Below, one piece after another: positions 59,328 to 64,000 of a DNA stretch of 64,000 nt. Made by a program: the position numbers and the translations under genes. Positions within the stretch are counted from its first letter, which is position 1. Every line of letters begins with the position of its first letter. The stretch is from Thamnaconus septentrionalis (Eukaryota > Chordata > Actinopteri > Tetraodontiformes > Monacanthidae). The stretch spans positions 21,856,444-21,920,443 of the forward strand of contig CM020502.1 in the NCBI GenBank assembly GCA_009823395.1, in the 5' to 3' direction. The notes beneath the pieces were generated by a model. That model saw only the letters and a program-made list of their open reading frames with translations. It did no database searches and had not been told where the DNA came from.

Positions 59328-62300
59328 CTGCGGATAGAGGAGGGAAGAGGATTTTAGAGTCACACTGACAGAATCTTAAATACAACATCTTTAACTTCAT
59401 TTTTTTAATCCTTGCGCTGTTTGTACAAGATTTATATTATTTTTATGCTATTTATATTGCAACTGAAGTATCATTGATTGCCCCTGAACTGTCTTCACAG
59501 TTTGGCTTATTAAGTCTAAAATCTAAAACAAACATTGAAAATGTTGGAAAAGGAAAACTTGTGTTGCACCATCACACACTTTCTGTCTTCTCACACTCCA
59601 TGCTCCAAAGTCACGATCAGGACAGTGTCATGTTGTATTTAATACTGTTGCTATTGCAAGCTCATCGCTTTTGCTTTTGTTTGTTCCGGATGAATTGCTT
59701 GCCTAAGATGCTGCTTGACCACCTTTGAAGGGGCTTAAGACAAACATAGTCTGGCATATTCTGGAAAAATAGCAACACATTCCTTCGTGCCTCATGGCAA
59801 ATGTTAACACGTTCAATTGTCTACAATGCCGGATGGAACGTAGCATGACACGGCAGAAATGGCCAGCTGTCAACTGCCAAAACATCTGCTGCTCTCACCC
59901 ACTTTGCCACAAAGCAGTGGAGAGTTGAGCAACACATTTTAATCTGCAGACCCGACTGTGGCCATGACTCTGGTTTGCAGCTAGAAGTGCAAGACACCAT
60001 GATGAGCACAGTGCACAGATTTCTTTCCCTTCTCTTTGCATTTTACAAGCTGATAACAGTCGGATGCGGGGTTCGTCACAGTCTCGTCGATGTCCGTCTC
60101 GCACCTTTGGCAGTAGCCAGTCTTATCTCAGCAGCCTTGCTCTACAGAGCCCTCAGTCTGATAACCGCACTTTGGTCCAAGGTGTCGAAAAAGACACTCG
60201 CAGTTTGGCTCTTTCTCATGCAAATGTCAAGTCAGGCTTGTTTTTCACACTTGTTGCAAGGATCTTTAAACTTTACATAGGTATGATTGAGACCCCCTTC
60301 CGAGTGGACTCATTAGCGTTTAATGGCTTACATTCATCTGTAATGGTTGAAAGTGATGCTGAGAGCTACTGTATGAAAATGGCTGGGGGAGCAGAAGTGA
60401 CTGAATTTTTTTACAAAGGGACCATTACATCATGAGGTCATGATTAATCATTGAAGTGAAGTGCAGGTGAAAGAAAAACAGGTTCAAAGTAATTTAATTG
60501 GGAAAGGCTACAGTCAGGCTTTATCATTGGGAAATGCAAACAAAGATTGTTGAAACGATATTAAAACCGGCGTATTTCCGTTAAGGCTGACCCCATTGCA
60601 CCATGGGGTCAAACGGCATACAGAGTCTGGAGAAATGTCCGCGTGGCCCAATTTGCATACAGTTAGAATGAAGCCCTGGGCCTCAAAACACAGAATTTAC
60701 AGATTATAAATGTCAGTTGAAAGTCTGACCAAAGTGCTTATCACAGAAGAAAAGCCGTTGCTTTGTTCTTCAGTGACTGATCTATCAGGTTTTTATGGTA
60801 GGACAGATAATGTTATCACCCCCGAAGCCTTTCTTTAGCTGGCTCTGCTTTATCTCACCTGACCAAGCGGAGGCTAGGAAGTGACACGCAAGTCAACAGT
60901 GAAATTTCTATGGTAGATATTTGTTGTTTAATGATGACTGCTGCTTTTGGTTTTTATTGGTTTTGCCTCTGAGTTCGTTGATACATTATATTTAGTGGAA
61001 GTACATTTTACACAGCAGCCATGACAAGGTGTTGGCAAAAACAATTTGATTATGTTTTGTGCTGTTTCTGACCTTTTGTTTAAAATCCTAAATATTTCCA
61101 TGAACTTTAAACTAAAACAAAACTAGTAAAACAGTAAAACTTGCATTTTCACAGGCCCCTCCCAACAAAATTATTTTAAAAAAAAACATCAACATTGTGC
61201 GTGTTCTACATCATGCCGTTAAAGTGACTAGAGTGGCTGACTTGAAAGCATCAGTTCTTTTTCCCTTCAGCAATTGTGAATTCCTTAAGCCCCTCGCGGC
61301 CCTTCAGTTCTCCCGGCTCCCATCAAGTCCTGGAGGTGAGGCGACGGCAGGACCCCGAGCCAACACACACAGCAACTCACATTTCAGCATGTCGCTCATT
61401 GGCAACAACACAATGGCTGTCTTTGTCCAAAAACAAAAACATGTCCAATCAATCCTGCCTTCAGACTAAAGGCCGTGGCGGAGATGTGACAGGATGGGGT
61501 TAAGAGGGTTTTAAAAAGGGAAAGTTATGATACAACACATTTAAAAATAAAATCACAACGCTGGTTCTGTGTAAATACGGGCCAGATGTCGCGGGCTAAC
61601 GGTTAATCACGTGCGCCTCCCCCACCCCACTTAAGTGACACTTTTAAAAGGGGCTGTAGTTCACTGAGGAATTACAAAGTCAAACACGTATTATTTCCAA
61701 ATGAACATAACCCAGGGCAACCTGCAGAAATAAATCCTGCTTTACTGAGGCTGTGTGACTTTTACAGGTTGTTTTTAGTCGGATCATATTCTCTTGGCGA
61801 GGACTCATTTGTTCAAATATCAAAACAGTGAGGCAGTTACAGATTTAATTGCCCGCAGTTTAATTCAGATAGCAGATAGACAAGCTGCACATTTTCTGCA
61901 TGTTTTAGGGAACGTTTTTAGGGTTTGCTTTCGTGGAAAACCATTAGACAAGCAGAGTTCAAAGGCCGAGGTCATTGAGCTTTGACTGGCAAGGAGTGTT
62001 ATTTTAGAGCCAAATGGGTGTCGGGGGCCGCGCACGAGACTTAACACAGCTGGAGCAAGACCACCTACACTCAGACAGACAGCAAGATGCAAGATCTAAA
62101 CACCCATGCACAATCTCACAAATCAAGTAACACACACATGAAGGGACTCTACCGAGACACACGGCACTTTGATCACGAGCCAAGTCTAGGTACTTATTCT
62201 CCTCCGCTAGTTTTTCCTCTGCCTTGTTTAAAGCAGCGAGATCTCCCACATTTCAGTCTGTTGACTAAAAGGTTTAATATTTAGGGAAAAAAGGGGGAAC

Positions 62301-62851
62301 TTCTGGCCTTGCATTTTCCACATTAGCAGCTTCCTGTCTTCACCTTTTTCTAAGAGTGTCCCCGTCTATTTGCATCTTACCTCCAAGAACGGCATCTTTC
62401 CTTCCATCTTCCTACAAAGCTCTCGTTCACTTTTAAAGTCTCCTCGTCGCAGCCACCTTAAGCTTTGGCTGCATGTCTGCAAGCACCAGGCTCAAAAGTG
62501 AAAATTAAAAAAAGCAAAAAAAAAAAAAAAGAATCCTCCTCTAACCAGACCCAGATCCTCCTCAGTTTGTCCAGACCGAGACCTTTTTGAAAGTCAGCCG
62601 AGAAGAGAAGTCTCACTCTGCAGGATGTTTAAGCTGCCCATGTGGCGATTAAAAAAAAAAAAAAAAAAAATTAAGGTCCAAAGAGCAAGCAGGAGGGCAG
62701 AGGGGGTGACGTCTTTATCTGCCGTGTCACTGATCCCTGTGAGTGTGTGAGAGTGAAGTGGATGTGTTTGTGTGCCGGTGGGGCGGCCGAGCCTTGTCAG
62801 CCCCTCCCTCATTCCTCCCCCTCAGAGCAAATCGCCTGCCACTGCACTTCA

Positions 62852-62892
<41 letters not shown>

Positions 62893-64000
62893 CCTCCACC
62901 AAAGTGTCACCAAGCATCCCACCCCACCCCCTCAGCCCGACTCCTGAGAGGCGGGTGACGCGACTGCTCTGCCCGCGCCCTCTCTCTTCTTCTCCCACTC
63001 TTATTCCTTTCAATTGTTGCTTTCTACAGGCCAGACAGCTGCTCTTGGCCTCGCATGAAACAAAAAAGCAACCAAAAAAAAAAGAAAACCTGAAGTCAAA
63101 TCTGAACAAAAAAATAGCTGGCGTCATTCTGTCATGAAATTGTTCCTGAGGTTATGTGGCGGTCAACCTTAAGTCACTTTAAATTCTGCTCTCTGGCTGG
63201 TCAGAGTCCTTAAAACTGTTGAAACTGCTGGCCAGAAAACTCTGATGTACCCTATATAGTAAACGGGTCAACAGTGAAGACCAACAACATCACTTTTATT
63301 TCATCTTTGCCCAGTTGAATCTTATATTCACTTTTAGTTTTTTATTTATTTTCTGAGAGCTGCACGTGGCTGCTTTGCAGCCAAACTGCCTTTTTCTGAA
63401 GGCCGTCGTCTTTTTGATGCGGGATACAATGGGGTTTCGAGAGCTTTAGTTTTGGCCAAAACATTGGCCTGTTGTTGCTAAAAATAGCGTTGATGAGAGA
63501 GCTCATGGGCGCGCACCAAAAACGATAGATGTGGGCATGAAAGTCAGTACGGCGATCCGAGGTCGTAGATATTTCTATTCTAAGCCCGAAATGAATGCGC
63601 TTTCCCGTACGGAGTCACGTGATCCTTCAGCTCACGACATGACTCGTTTTAACTTTGACGCTAAAAGCTTTTTCCTACATATTACCTCGTTCTTCTGTTG
63701 AGGCTCTCTGGCTGATGAAGCGCAACTAAAGTGAAGAAAGGGAAGATTTGTGGTTGGGCAAGATGATCGTCTGAAGAAACGGAAGAATCCTGATCAGCAA
63801 GATGTAAAGTTTCCTGCTGCTGAGAGATTGAATTGTAGTTTCTAAAACCTGCTCTCGACCATCTTGTCAATTAAAATTCTTATCAGAGCCCTTTATTTCA
63901 CAAAACTACTGGCATTCAGGCAAACCACAGGCTGACGCTGCATCGCAAATCATAAAATGTGTCAAGATGCACTTGCTGCAAAAAAAGGGGGCCAAAAGCC
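59328..64000. other. Upstream / 5' intron region of prickle1
   Basis: The first coding exon has an acceptor (TCTATCCGCAG, exon beginning at 59327), so at least one 5'UTR exon lies further right. I could not identify it. The region is AT-rich with a CA microsatellite and poly-A/T runs (62504-62531, 62650-62670). No ORF is recognisable. Confidence 0.6.
62855..62887. repeat. (CA)n microsatellite
   Basis: An uninterrupted CA run of about 16 units. Confidence 0.95.

Noticed and set aside
1..64000. CRISPR arrays, prophage, toxin-antitoxin, endogenous retroviral gag/pol/env genes
   Set aside because: None seen. Regular repeats are microsatellites, and no long viral or bacterial-type ORF is present.

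Overview
This is vertebrate DNA, almost certainly from a ray-finned (percomorph-type) teleost. It holds split genes with GT-AG introns, many CA/GA microsatellites, teleost-style SINE and MITE copies, and no bacterial-type operons. Five protein-coding genes can be assembled exon by exon, with every splice phase closing: gxylt1 (minus), yaf2 (minus), zcrb1 (minus), pphln1 (plus) and prickle1 (minus). From memory, the same five genes sit together on human 12q12, so this is an ancient conserved neighbourhood. I did not run any alignment; names rest on protein motifs recognised by eye plus this gene order.

Layout. Positions 1-13417 hold no recognisable gene. They contain a stretch rich in homeodomain- and SOX-like motifs (about 1.8-4.3 kb, candidate cis-regulatory DNA), an inverted-repeat transposon remnant (4.5-5.2 kb) and CA microsatellites. 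gxylt1 runs 19878 to 13418 in seven coding exons, one bounded by a GC-AG intron; its last intron carries a TATA-containing, LTR-like unit. yaf2 runs 36414 to 23946 in four coding exons with an 11.3 kb intron 2 holding a tRNA-derived SINE and two or three MITE-like copies. zcrb1 (38915 to 37612) and pphln1 (start codon split at 39865/40049, stop at 51282) are divergent and share a promoter of a few hundred bases. prickle1 runs 59315 to 53050, tail-to-tail with pphln1; its 5' untranslated exons and promoter probably lie beyond the window or in 59.3-64 kb.

Function. The genes do not form one pathway. GXYLT1 is a Golgi/ER xylosyltransferase acting on O-glucosylated Notch EGF repeats. YAF2 is a subunit of non-canonical Polycomb repressive complex 1. 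ZCRB1 is the 31 kDa protein of the U11/U12 minor spliceosome. Periphilin-1 is a HUSH silencing complex subunit. PRICKLE1 is a planar cell polarity LIM protein. They are probably held together by shared promoters and long-range regulatory DNA.

I saw no CRISPR array, toxin, phage or other unusual multi-gene system. The most interesting items are gene-structure details: a start codon interrupted by an intron in pphln1, a 62-nt mini-intron or frameshift in prickle1, a GC-AG intron in gxylt1, and several mobile elements whose target-site duplications can still be read.
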